Positions 20,901 to 29,469 of a stretch of DNA of 64,000 nt are shown in pieces (position 1 is the first letter of the stretch; the number at the start of each line of letters is the position of its first letter). This stretch comes from Akkermansia muciniphila. GTDB taxonomy: Bacteria > Verrucomicrobiota > Verrucomicrobiia > Verrucomicrobiales > Akkermansiaceae. The stretch covers positions 124,001 through 188,000 of the forward strand of contig CANQLV010000007.1 in assembly GCA_947624785.1 (NCBI GenBank). The letters are read 5' to 3'. Below the pieces are notes generated by a model that was not told the origin of the DNA, made no database searches, and was given only the letters and a program-made list of their open reading frames with translations. The position numbers and the translations under genes were made by a program.

Positions 20901-21659
20901 ATGATTGAGTTATTCAATACCGACTTCCTTTCCTACACGGCCCAGGCGGCGGAAACCGCTCCGCAGCATTCCTATACCATTTACTGGATGATTCTGCTGG
21001 GCTCCATGCTTCTGAGCTGGCTGGTCAGCGCGCGCATGAAGAGCCGTTTCAGCGAATATTCCCAGATTCCCATTCCGGTGACCGGGCGGGAAGTGGCGGA
21101 ACAGATGCTGAAGGACAACCATATCACGGACGTGAAGGTGATTTCCACCCCCGGCCACCTGACGGACCATTACAATCCGGCGGACAAGACCGTCAACCTG
21201 AGCGAGTCCGTTTACAATTCCAACAGCATCGCCGCCGCGGCCGTGGCGGCCCATGAAGTGGGGCATGCCGTGCAGCACGCCCAGGCCTATCACTGGCTGG
21301 GCCTGCGGTCCGCGCTGGTTCCCATCGTCCAGTTCTCCTCCAATCTGGTGAGCATCGTGCTGATTATCGGCATTATCCTGCTGGCCATGGGCGGTTCCCC
21401 ATGGGTGCTGGGGCTGGGCATCGGCCTGTTTGCCATGACCACCATCTTCGCCTTCATCACGCTTCCGGTGGAGTTTGACGCTTCCGCCAGGGCTCTGAAA
21501 TGGCTGGACCGTTCCCACCTGATGAATTACTTCGACCACGGAAAGGCCAAGAGCGCCCTGTTCTGGGCGGCCATGACCTATGTGGTGGGCGCGCTTTCCT
21601 CCCTGGCCATGCTGCTGTATTACGTGTTCATTTTCCTGAACGCGCGCGGCAGGGAATAA
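20901..21659 (+). CDS. Membrane-bound zinc metallopeptidase, YugP type
   Basis: A 252-residue integral membrane protein of the Zn_peptidase_2 family (PF04298, B. subtilis YugP-like). One hydrophobic segment lies near residues 26-42. The zinc motif HEVGH is at residues 118-122 within AAAAVAAHEVGHAVQHAQAY. Further membrane segments follow at about 140-185 and near the C-terminus (SLAMLLYYVFIFL). The segment VSLSESVYNSNS-like (TVNLSESVYNSNSI) just before the motif is typical. The biological substrate of this family is not known; a role in membrane protein quality control is often assumed. A strong terminator at 21769 ends the transcript. Confidence 0.88.
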   Translation: MIELFNTDFLSYTAQAAETAPQHSYTIYWMILLGSMLLSWLVSARMKSRFSEYSQIPIPVTGREVAEQMLKDNHITDVKVISTPGHLTDHYNPADKTVNLSESVYNSNSIAAAAVAAHEVGHAVQHAQAYHWLGLRSALVPIVQFSSNLVSIVLIIGIILLAMGGSPWVLGLGIGLFAMTTIFAFITLPVEFDASARALKWLDRSHLMNYFDHGKAKSALFWAAMTYVVGALSSLAMLLYYVFIFLNARGRE

Positions 21660-21768
21660 CCCGGAGCGCGGGCGCTGCGGAATACGGGGTTCCAGCCGAT
21701 GCGGATAACGCGGCTTTTCAGGCCCTCCCTCCGCAGGAAAACCTTTTCCAGCCTTTTTCCCGAAAGAC

Positions 21769-21798
21769 GGGGAGCACGGAAACGTGCTCCCCTTTTTT
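21769..21798 (+). terminator. Strong rho-independent terminator
   Basis: GGGGAGCACG (21769-21778), tetraloop GAAA, CGTGCTCCCC (21783-21792), then six T. It terminates the zinc peptidase transcript coming from the plus strand and lies just before the convergent end of the RND pump gene. Confidence 0.88.
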
Positions 21799-21899
21799 AA
21801 CGCATCAGGAGGGGGCAGCGGCCCCATGCAGGGTTCCGCCTTCCCGCTCCTTCCGCAGCCGGGGTATTCCAGCCGTTTCCGTTCCAGCCTCCTCCTGCC

Positions 21900-24800
21900 T
21901 TACGCTTCTTCCGGGCGTTCCTGTTTCCTCTTTCCGGCAGTCAGGCGGAAGAAGAGGGGAACCAGGAAGATCGCCAGCAGCGTGGCCGTAATGATGCCGC
22001 CCAGCACCCCGGTGCCTACGGCGCGCTGCGCCCCCGCCGCCGCCCCATGGGCGAAAGCCAGCGGAATGACGCCCGCCCCGAACGCCAGGGAGGTCATCAG
22101 AATGGGCCGCAGGCGCAGTTTGGCGGCGGCAACGGCAGCCGCCATCACGTCCATGCCTTCCCGGTAGAATTCCTTGGCCACTTCCACAATCAGGATGGCA
22201 TTCTTGGCGGAAAGGCCGATGGTCGTAATCAGGCCCACCTTGAAGTAGATGTCGTTGGGCATGTCGCGCAGGAAGACGGCCAGCAGGGCCCCGAGCAGGC
22301 CCAGGGGCACCACCAGGATGACCGCCAGCGGAATGGACCAGCTTTCATACAGGGCCGCCAGCACCAGGAAGACGATCAGGATGGACAGGCCGAAGAGCAG
22401 CGTGGCCTGGGAGCCGGCAAGTTTTTCTTCATAGGATTGTCCCGTCCATTCAAATCCCACGCCCTGCGGCAGGGTGGCGGTAATCTGCTCCAGGGCGTTC
22501 ATGGCGTCCCCGCTGCTCTTGCCGGGCGCGGAGGAACCGTTGATGGTGAAGGAGGGATAGTTGTTGTAGCGCGTGAGCTGCGGGGGGCCCGCCGTCCAGT
22601 CCAGCCGGACGAAGGAGGAGAGGGGCAGAAGCTTCCCCTGGTCATTGCGGACATGCAGGTCTTCAATATCGTTGCCGTTCAGGCGGCTTTTTCCGTCCGC
22701 CTGCACAATGATGCGGCGCACCTGGCTGCCATGCATGAAGTCCCCCACATAGCTGGACCCGAACATGACCGCCAGCGAGTTGCTGATTTCCGTGATGGGC
22801 ACGCCCATGGAGAAGGCTTTTTCCCGGTCAATGGAGACGTGCAGACGCGGCGTGTCCGCCTGTCCGGAGAAGTAGACGCCCGTCAGGTTGGGGTCCGCAT
22901 TGGCGCGGGCCAGGAGTTCGTCCCGGGCTTCCACCATGCGGGCATACCCCAGGCCGCCCTTGTCCTGGAGCCGGAAGTCGAATCCGGACGTGCTGCCCAG
23001 CTCCGGCAGGGACGGCATGTTCAGGGCCATGACCATCATCTGGTGGTCCCCGCCAAAACGGGCGTTGACCCGGTCAATGATTGCCTGGGCGGAGTTGTCC
23101 TCTCCGGAACGCTCGTCCCAGTTTTTCAGGCCGACAAACAGCATCGCCATGTTGGTGCCGGTGCCCATGAAGCTGAAGCCGCCCACGGAGTAGGCGTATT
23201 CCACCGGTTCATGCTGCATCAGGTAGTCCTCCACCTCCCGCAGCCGGGTGCTGGTTTCCTCCTGCAAGGTCCCGGCAGGCAGGGCAACCATCGCCATGAA
23301 GTTGCCCTGGTCTTCTTCCGGAAGGAAGGAGGTGGGAAGCGTGAGGTACAGGTAGCCGGCCCCCGCAATAATGAGCACATACAGGAACAGGGAGCGTACG
23401 GGGCGGCGGATGATTCCGGATACGGCATTGCCGTACCGGTCCGTGGACCGGTGGATTGTCCTGTTGAACCAGCCGAAGAATCCTTTCTTTTCCTGATGCT
23501 CCACGGAGGAGGCTTTCAGCATGGCGGCGCACAGAGCCGGGGTCAGGGAAAGGGCCAGAAACGCGGAAAAGGAGATGGATACAATGAGGGTCACGGCAAA
23601 CTGCCGGTAGATGTTCCCCACCGCTCCGCTGAAAAAGGCCATGGGCACGAAGACGGCCACAAGCACGGCGGTGATGCCCACGATGGCGCCCCCGATCTGC
23701 TTCATGGCTTTTACCGTAGCGCGCCGGGCGTCCAGCCCCTCCTCCATCATGATGCGTTCCACATTTTCCACCACCACAATGGCGTCGTCCACCAGAATGC
23801 CGATGCTGAGCACCATGGCGAACATGGTGAGCATGTTGATGGAGAACCCGGAGAGCCACATCACCGCAAAGGTGCCCAGCAGGGCCACGGGGACCACGAG
23901 CGTGGGAATCAGGGTGGCCCGGAAGTTCTGGAGGAACAGGAACATGACCAGGAACACCAGCAGAATGGCTTCCAGCAGGGTGGAGATGACCTTCTGGATG
24001 GAGATTTCCACGAAATGGGTGGTTTCATAAGGAATCTGGTAGGAGACTCCGGCAGGGAAGTCCCTGGCCAGTTCATCCATCTTGGCCTTGAGCAGACCCA
24101 TGGTTTCCACGGCGTTGGAGCCGGGAGCCATCTTGATGTCCATGCCGGTGGCCGTCTGCCCGTTGCAGCGGGAGAAGAACGCGTAGCTGTTGGAGCCCAG
24201 CTCCACCCGCGCCACGTCCCCCAGCTTGACGGAGGAACCGTCTGAGAGCGTCCTCAGCGCAATGGAGGCGAATTCCTCCGGCGTGCGGAAGGCTTCCTCC
24301 GCCACCACGCTGGCGTTGATGGGGGCGGATTTGGACACGGCCGCCCCCCCGATGTCGCCGATGATGATGCGCTCGCTCTGGGCGGCCACGGCATTCACGA
24401 TGTCCGTGGGCGTCAGTCCCAGCGCTTCCAGCTTTTCCGGATCGGGCCAGATGCGCATGGACGTTTCCGCGCCGAAGAGCTCCACGCGCCCGACGCCTTT
24501 CACGCGCTTCAATTCCGGGATGATGCGCGCGGAGGCCCATTCCCCCAGTTCCGTATCATTCAGGTTCCCCGTGGAGGAAAGGGAGATCATCGCCTGAATG
24601 TTGTTGGAGGATTTTTCCACGAACACCCCTTCCTTCCGGACGGATTCCGGCAGGCGGGATTCCACGATTTTCAGCCTGTTCTGCACTTCCACGGCGGCAA
24701 TGTCCGGATCCGTGCCCTGCGTGAACGTGGCGGCGATTTCCACCGCGCCGTCGGAACTGCTGGTGGCGGACATGTACATCAGGCCGGGCGCGCCGTTGAT

Positions 24801-25004
24801 TTCCTTTTCAATCACGGCGGTGACGGCTTCCTCCGTATCCTGGGCGGAGGCCCCCGGATATGTGGTGCGCAGGGTGATGACCGGCGGAGCGATGTCCGGG
24901 TACTGGGCAATCGGCAGGCTGGGAATGGCCAGCAGCCCGATCAGGGAAATCAGGAGGGCGACTACCCAGGCAAAAATGGGGCGGCGTATAAAGAAATCAG
25001 GCAT
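21900..25004 (-). CDS. RND multidrug efflux transporter, HAE1/AcrB type
   Basis: Inner-membrane proton-driven efflux pump of 1034 residues, the normal length for AcrB/MexB-type transporters. The start (MPDFFIRRPIFAWVVALLISLIGLLAI) is the classic first transmembrane helix. Recognisable blocks include YPDIAPPVITLRTTYPGASAQDTEEAV, NRLKIVESRLPESVRKEGV, SIGILVDDAIVVVENVERIM (transmembrane helix 4 with the paired Asp of the proton relay), and the C-terminal GLSAKNAILIVEVAKEFYREG. Two large periplasmic loops separate two sets of six helices. It is the second gene of an operon: the adaptor gene ends six bases upstream of its start. No outer-membrane channel gene follows. Expression is probably controlled by the divergent MerR regulator. 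Confidence 0.95.
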   Translation of the reverse strand: MPDFFIRRPIFAWVVALLISLIGLLAIPSLPIAQYPDIAPPVITLRTTYPGASAQDTEEAVTAVIEKEINGAPGLMYMSATSSSDGAVEIAATFTQGTDPDIAAVEVQNRLKIVESRLPESVRKEGVFVEKSSNNIQAMISLSSTGNLNDTELGEWASARIIPELKRVKGVGRVELFGAETSMRIWPDPEKLEALGLTPTDIVNAVAAQSERIIIGDIGGAAVSKSAPINASVVAEEAFRTPEEFASIALRTLSDGSSVKLGDVARVELGSNSYAFFSRCNGQTATGMDIKMAPGSNAVETMGLLKAKMDELARDFPAGVSYQIPYETTHFVEISIQKVISTLLEAILLVFLVMFLFLQNFRATLIPTLVVPVALLGTFAVMWLSGFSINMLTMFAMVLSIGILVDDAIVVVENVERIMMEEGLDARRATVKAMKQIGGAIVGITAVLVAVFVPMAFFSGAVGNIYRQFAVTLIVSISFSAFLALSLTPALCAAMLKASSVEHQEKKGFFGWFNRTIHRSTDRYGNAVSGIIRRPVRSLFLYVLIIAGAGYLYLTLPTSFLPEEDQGNFMAMVALPAGTLQEETSTRLREVEDYLMQHEPVEYAYSVGGFSFMGTGTNMAMLFVGLKNWDERSGEDNSAQAIIDRVNARFGGDHQMMVMALNMPSLPELGSTSGFDFRLQDKGGLGYARMVEARDELLARANADPNLTGVYFSGQADTPRLHVSIDREKAFSMGVPITEISNSLAVMFGSSYVGDFMHGSQVRRIIVQADGKSRLNGNDIEDLHVRNDQGKLLPLSSFVRLDWTAGPPQLTRYNNYPSFTINGSSAPGKSSGDAMNALEQITATLPQGVGFEWTGQSYEEKLAGSQATLLFGLSILIVFLVLAALYESWSIPLAVILVVPLGLLGALLAVFLRDMPNDIYFKVGLITTIGLSAKNAILIVEVAKEFYREGMDVMAAAVAAAKLRLRPILMTSLAFGAGVIPLAFAHGAAAGAQRAVGTGVLGGIITATLLAIFLVPLFFRLTAGKRKQERPEEA

Positions 25005-25010
25005 AATGGT

Positions 25011-26168
25011 TTATTGCTGGGCGTTGGATTGCTGCTGGGGCGCGGCGCTGCGGACCTTCATGCCGGGCCGGAGGGACATGATGTGGCTGACGGCCACCTT
25101 GTCCCCGTCCTTGAGGCCTTCCGAAACCAGCCATTCCCGGCCGTTCAGCGTATCAGCCTTCACGGGGCGCATTTCCAGCACGCCCTCCGGGCCCACGATA
25201 AAGACGGAAGCCCCCTGCGCGGTGCGGATGACGGCGTCCCGGGGAATGACGAAGACGTTGTCCCGCACCGCCTTCTCAAATACCACGCGCACATAGGCGC
25301 CGGGCAGAAGCTCATAGTCCGGATTGGGGAACTGGGCCCGCATTTCAATGGTGTCCGTATTCGGGTCCACCGCCATGTCGGAAAAGATGATCTTGCCGGA
25401 ATGGGGGTATTCCTCCCCATTGGAGAGCAGCAGGCGTACCTTGATTTCGCCCAGCGGCACTCCCTTCCACAGTCCGGACACCACGGCACGGCGCAGGCTG
25501 CTGTACTGGGAAGCCGGCTGGCAGAAACGGACATAAATGGGGTCTATCTGCTCAATGGTGGTCAGGTGCGTGAATTCGTTCTGGTTGGCAAACGCCCCTT
25601 CCGTCACCAGCGCACGGCGCACGCGGCCGGAGATGGGCGCTTCCACCCTGGTGTATTCCAGATTCAGGCGCGCCTGCTCCAGAGACGCGGCGGCGGCGGC
25701 ATATTCCGCCCTGGCCCGGTCTTCCTCCGCTTTGGCCTGCTTGTGCTCCCGCACGCTGACGGCGCCCTTGGCCACCAGGGAGGAATAGCGGGCGGCCTTG
25801 TCCTCCGCGTCCGCCAGCACGGCCTTGGCGCGCGCTACCGTGGCCTTGCATTCATCCAGCACGGCCTGGAGCGGAGCCGGATCTATCTTGAAGAGAAGGT
25901 CGCCCGGCCGGACCGTCTGCCCTTCCTGGTAGCAGCGTTCCTGAATGATTCCCGTCACGCGGGCGCGCACTTCCGCCTGAAGGTAGGCCTCCATGCGGCC
26001 GGGTAGGTTGGCGGTTACGGGAACCTGGGTGCCGTGCACCGTGAGAACGGCCACTTCCGGCACGATTTCTCCGGGAGAACCGGCGGCCGGATTTTCATCC
26101 CCCTGCCGGCAGGAAAAGAGAGTTGCCAAAAGGATGGTGCAGAGAAGAAGAAGACTAGTTGTTTTCAT
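25011..26168 (-). CDS. RND efflux periplasmic adaptor (membrane fusion protein), lipoprotein
   Basis: Links the RND pump to an outer-membrane channel. The 385-residue product is a lipoprotein (lipobox LFSC, near residue 20). It has the AcrA/MexA architecture. The barrel-sandwich half-motif VTANLPGRMEAYLQAEVRARVTGIIQERCYQEGQTVRPGDLLFKID is followed by an alpha-helical hairpin (about 95-150, rich in Ala and Arg). The second lipoyl half is NLEYTRVEAPISGRVRRALVTEGA, and a beta-barrel and membrane-proximal domain end the protein. It is the first gene of the operon and reads from the MerR-type promoter at 26249-26279. Substrate range cannot be inferred. Confidence 0.94.
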   Translation of the reverse strand: MKTTSLLLLCTILLATLFSCRQGDENPAAGSPGEIVPEVAVLTVHGTQVPVTANLPGRMEAYLQAEVRARVTGIIQERCYQEGQTVRPGDLLFKIDPAPLQAVLDECKATVARAKAVLADAEDKAARYSSLVAKGAVSVREHKQAKAEEDRARAEYAAAAASLEQARLNLEYTRVEAPISGRVRRALVTEGAFANQNEFTHLTTIEQIDPIYVRFCQPASQYSSLRRAVVSGLWKGVPLGEIKVRLLLSNGEEYPHSGKIIFSDMAVDPNTDTIEMRAQFPNPDYELLPGAYVRVVFEKAVRDNVFVIPRDAVIRTAQGASVFIVGPEGVLEMRPVKADTLNGREWLVSEGLKDGDKVAVSHIMSLRPGMKVRSAAPQQQSNAQQ

Positions 26169-26248
26169 AAGTAATCATACTGTATAATACCTCAAGAAAC
26201 CCCGGAACCACGCTTCCGACAAGACCGGGGATTTTTCAATTGCCATAT

Positions 26249-26279
26249 GATGTAAAGTATCCCATAATGGGAGAGTCAA
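26249..26279 (-). promoter_or_regulatory. MerR-type promoter-operator of the efflux operon
   Basis: On the minus strand a -35 TTGACT (plus 26274-26279) is separated by 19 bases from a -10-like TACATC (plus 26249-26254). The spacer contains the dyad TCCCATtATGGGA (plus 26260-26272). An over-long spacer carrying a central dyad is the hallmark of promoters activated by MerR-family regulators by DNA distortion. It lies between the divergent pump operon and the MerR gene at 26446. Confidence 0.72.
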
Positions 26280-26445
26280 GAGGCAATGAAAAAATTAAGT
26301 GGAGCGGTTTTTATCATTTGTTGTAAGCTGTTGACAACAAGAATCAAATGAATGACGCAAAGATTTCTCTTGCATGCAGCAGCCGTTTCCGCCGGGCGCG
26401 CATCCGGCGGGAAAAAATCAGTTTCCACGCCAACCGCAATACAGG

Positions 26446-27258
26446 ATGGACAAGCAGAATTTACTAACCATAGGCAATCTGTCCAAACAGACCGGCGTAC
26501 ATATTAAATCCCTCCGGTATTACGAGCAGCTGGGGATTCTGCACCCGGCCCATACGGACCCGGATACAGGCTACCGTTATTACACTCTTTCCCAGATTCC
26601 CGTGGTGGACGCCATCCGCGCCTGCACCTTTCTGGACATTCCCCTGAAGGAGTTCACCTCCTTTCTGACCGAGGACCAGCAGAGAATCCATTACAAGAAG
26701 CTGATTTCCCACGGAACCATGCTGGCGCACCAGAAGATCAGGGACATTCAGGAGAAACTGCACCTGCTGGAAAAATTCCAGAAGCAGATGGACCGGATGG
26801 AAGGCCTCCGGCTCCATGAGGGGCAGACCGTCCACGCCCTGCCGGAAAAATATTGCTGGACGGCCCCCTATGCCGGAAAACAGCACAGCACGGATTACAA
26901 TGTCCTCATCACAAACATGTTTGATGACATCAACCGCAATGAACTGCGGTTGGGCGCGGAAGCCGGCCTCCTTTCCTTCCACCGGAGCGCCGGGACGGAA
27001 CAGTTCCTGTATGTGGAGGTGGAAGCGACCAAAAGGGACGCCCGGAAGCTGAAGGAAATCGTGCGCCTGCCTGCCGCCTCCTTCCTTTGCGCCATCAGGA
27101 AGGAAAGCGATATGGGGAAGGCCCCCCTCGTCTTTCCTGAACTTTTTGCGCAGGAGTATGATAAAATCATCATGGAAACGGAATTGTTCTCCGGATATTA
27201 CGATGTGGTGCATCCCAAATTCGAACTGAGATGCTCCCTGCCGCCGGAAAGAAAGTGA
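26446..27258 (+). CDS. MerR-family transcriptional regulator with effector-binding domain
   Basis: A 270-residue regulator from the ATG at 26446 (MDKQNLLTIGNLSKQTGVHIKSLRYYEQLGIL). The N-terminal winged helix is a textbook MerR domain: IGNLSKQTGVHIKSLRYYEQLGILHPAHTDPDTGYRYY. A coiled-coil dimerisation helix follows (about 85-120, KIRDIQEKLHLLEKFQKQMDRME). The C-terminal half has the size and strand pattern of GyrI-like/BmrR effector-binding domains, which sense small hydrophobic compounds. It is divergent from the RND pump operon and a MerR-type operator lies between them, so I infer that it activates the pump in response to a drug-like or bile-like ligand. The frame is open to 26374, but that part does not look like a MerR N-terminus. 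Confidence 0.9.
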   Translation: MDKQNLLTIGNLSKQTGVHIKSLRYYEQLGILHPAHTDPDTGYRYYTLSQIPVVDAIRACTFLDIPLKEFTSFLTEDQQRIHYKKLISHGTMLAHQKIRDIQEKLHLLEKFQKQMDRMEGLRLHEGQTVHALPEKYCWTAPYAGKQHSTDYNVLITNMFDDINRNELRLGAEAGLLSFHRSAGTEQFLYVEVEATKRDARKLKEIVRLPAASFLCAIRKESDMGKAPLVFPELFAQEYDKIIMETELFSGYYDVVHPKFELRCSLPPERK

Positions 27259-27453
27259 ACCGGGGGATTTTTCCGGAACAGGCAACGGATGAAGAGGATG
27301 TGAAAAGCGCCCGTCGCGAACCGGAGTTCCCCGTCCGCGCCCCCGCCGCCCTGCGGAGCAGATGAAAGAGGCGTTCAAGCTCCTGGTCACGGACTCTCCG
27401 GAAGTTTCATGAAATGGCATTGCATTTCCCCATGCAGCATATAAAATAATGGG

Positions 27454-28455
27454 GTGGCACATTGCGACACTACACAACCGGACTTGAAGGAAAGCGCCGT
27501 CAAGGCTTACAAGGCCATGTTGCTGGCGCGGGCCTTTGACACCAAAATTTCCAGCCTGTACAAAGCGGGCAAAATCACGGGCGGCGTTTACCTGGGCCGC
27601 GGGCATGAAGCGATCGCCGCCTGCGGCGGCGTTTTCCTGACCGCCGGGTATGACGTGATCGCCCCGTTCATCCGGGAACAGGCGGCGCGCATCACCTGGG
27701 GGGAACCGATCATTGAAGCGGCCCGCTCCTACCTGGGGTCCGCCCTGGGTTATATGAAGGGACGGGACGGGAACGTCCACCGCGGGCTGCCGGCGGAAGG
27801 CTACATGGCGCCCATCAGCCACCTGGGCAGCACGGTGGCCTTCGTCATCGGCTGCCTCTTTGCCAAGCGGCTGGACGGCAAGCTTCCCGGCCCCGTAGGC
27901 GTGGCCTTCTGCGGAGACGGCACCACGTCCACAGGCGCCTTTCACGAAGCCGCCAACATGGCGAACGTGGAACAACTGCCGCTGGTGCTCGTGGTGACCA
28001 ACAATCAATTCGCCTATTCCACTCCAAACGTTCGTGAATTCGGGGAAGCATCCCTGGCGGACAGAGGCCGCGGCTACGGCTTCACCGTGCATGAAACGGA
28101 CGGCACGGATTTCATGGCTACGCTGGAAACCTTCCGCACCGCCGTCAACAACGCGAGGGAAGGCAGAGGCCCCCAGTGGGTGCTGGCCAAAACCCTGCGC
28201 ATGTGCGGCCACGGGGAACACGACGACGCCTCCTACATCCCCAGGGAATTGAAGGAGGAGTACGGCAAAAAAGACCCCGTCACCGTCGCGGAACGGCAAT
28301 TGCTGGAAGCCGGCTGGCTGACGCCGGAAGAAGTGGCGGACCTGAAAAAGCAGTATGCCGATGAAGTCCAGCTGGCCGTGGCTACCGCGCAGCGGGAACC
28401 GGAGCCGGACCCCTTCCGGGAAGACTGGAACGCCACGGTATGGAGACCTTATTAA
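27454..28455 (+). CDS. pdhA: Pyruvate dehydrogenase E1 component, alpha subunit (GTG start)
   Basis: Thiamine-diphosphate-dependent decarboxylase subunit of a two-subunit E1, acting with the beta subunit encoded next. The 333-residue product shows YKAMLLARAFDTK at the N-terminus, YLGRGHEAI, and the thiamine diphosphate motif starting at CGDGTTSTGAFHE and ending at VVTNNQFAYS about 30 residues later. The phosphorylation-loop region is recognisable by the family's R-x-H-type segment near HGEHDDASY. The start used is GTG at 27454; no in-frame ATG lies near it. It is followed 21 bases later by pdhB. The substrate could be another 2-oxo acid, but the neighbouring E2 and general metabolism favour pyruvate. 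Confidence 0.88.
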   Translation: MAHCDTTQPDLKESAVKAYKAMLLARAFDTKISSLYKAGKITGGVYLGRGHEAIAACGGVFLTAGYDVIAPFIREQAARITWGEPIIEAARSYLGSALGYMKGRDGNVHRGLPAEGYMAPISHLGSTVAFVIGCLFAKRLDGKLPGPVGVAFCGDGTTSTGAFHEAANMANVEQLPLVLVVTNNQFAYSTPNVREFGEASLADRGRGYGFTVHETDGTDFMATLETFRTAVNNAREGRGPQWVLAKTLRMCGHGEHDDASYIPRELKEEYGKKDPVTVAERQLLEAGWLTPEEVADLKKQYADEVQLAVATAQREPEPDPFREDWNATVWRPY

Positions 28456-28476
28456 GCCTGCAAACGGAATATTCCC

Positions 28477-29451
28477 ATGAGCGTAACATACATTGATGCC
28501 ATTCACGACGCCCAGAAAGACCTTCTTACGGAAGACAAGGACGTCTTCCTGTACGGGCAGGACATAGGCGTTTTCGGCGGCGCTTTCAAAGCGACCAAGG
28601 GCCTCAAGGAGCTGTTCCCGGACCGGGTGATTGACGCCCCCATCAGTGAGGACGCCATGGCCGGCATGGTCACCGGAGCCGCCGTCATGGGCAAGAAGCC
28701 CATCATGGAAGTCCAGTTTGCCGACTTCAGCACCATCGCTTTCAACCAGATCGTCAACATGGCGGCCACTCATTATTACCGCACGGGCATTCCCGCCAAT
28801 ATCACGGTGCGGCTGCCCTGCGGGGGAACGCCCGGCACGGGCCCCTTCCACAGCCAGAGCCTGGAAGCCCTGTTCGCCCATTATCCGGGCCTGCACGTCA
28901 TGACCCCGGCCACCGTGGCGGACGCCTACTGGATGCTGCGCCAGGCGGTGGAGGTGCCCGATCCCGTCATTTTCCTGGAGCACAAGTTCCTGTACCGCTG
29001 GCTGAAGGCGGAGGACAACTACCGGGAAGCCCCGGTGATTCCCTTCGGCATGGCCCGGATCGCCCGCACCGGAAAGCACGCCACCGTAGTGGCGTACAGC
29101 GCCATGGTGCCGGAAGCCGTGCGGGCGGCGGACCTGCTGGCGAAGGAGAGCGGTTATGAAGTGGAAGTAGTGGACCTCCGCACGGTGCGTCCGCTGGACA
29201 TGGATACCGTCATCGCCTCCGTAGCGCGCACCGGCCGCGTCCTGGTCGTCGGGGAAGATTTCCCGTGGGGAGGCGTCACGGCGGAAGTCGTTTCCCGCAT
29301 CGTGGCGGAAGGCTTCCATCTGCTGGACGCTCCGCCCCAGCGGCTCAACGCCAGGGACACCCCCATTCCCCAGCATCCCAACCTCTGGAAGGCGCACCGC
29401 CCCACGCTGGAATCCATCGCCGCCTCCATCCGCCATCTTTTATCCATCTGA
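28477..29451 (+). CDS. pdhB: Pyruvate dehydrogenase E1 component, beta subunit
   Basis: Second subunit of the E1 decarboxylase; the alpha2-beta2 tetramer transfers the acetyl group to the lipoyl domain of E2. The 324-residue product has the family blocks YGQDIGVFGGAFKATKGL, SEDAMAGMVTGAAVMGKKPIMEVQFADF, the thiamine-binding RLPCGGTPGTGPFHSQSLEALF with its PHS-like turn, VMTPATVADAYWMLRQAV, IFLEHKFLYR, and the C-terminal transketolase domain with VEVVDLRTVRPLDMDTVIASVARTGRVLVVGED. It sits 21 bases after pdhA and 18 bases before pdhC, in one operon. Confidence 0.93.
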   Translation: MSVTYIDAIHDAQKDLLTEDKDVFLYGQDIGVFGGAFKATKGLKELFPDRVIDAPISEDAMAGMVTGAAVMGKKPIMEVQFADFSTIAFNQIVNMAATHYYRTGIPANITVRLPCGGTPGTGPFHSQSLEALFAHYPGLHVMTPATVADAYWMLRQAVEVPDPVIFLEHKFLYRWLKAEDNYREAPVIPFGMARIARTGKHATVVAYSAMVPEAVRAADLLAKESGYEVEVVDLRTVRPLDMDTVIASVARTGRVLVVGEDFPWGGVTAEVVSRIVAEGFHLLDAPPQRLNARDTPIPQHPNLWKAHRPTLESIAASIRHLLSI

Positions 29452-29469
29452 TTCAATCCAGTTTCCACC

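Noticed and set aside
22047..24245. 732-codon plus-strand frame opposite the RND pump
   Set aside because: Antisense shadow; His- and Gly-rich translation without domains, against a perfect RND pump on the minus strand.
26318..26340. TTGTTG...CAACAA inverted repeat with TTGACA upstream of the MerR gene
   Set aside because: No convincing -10 box at the right distance, so I do not call it a promoter.
26464..29436. 990-codon open frame on the minus strand opposite MerR, pdhA and pdhB
   Set aside because: It is a shadow of GC-rich plus-strand genes; the plus-strand proteins carry clear MerR and PDH motifs, the minus-strand translation has none and crosses two gene boundaries.
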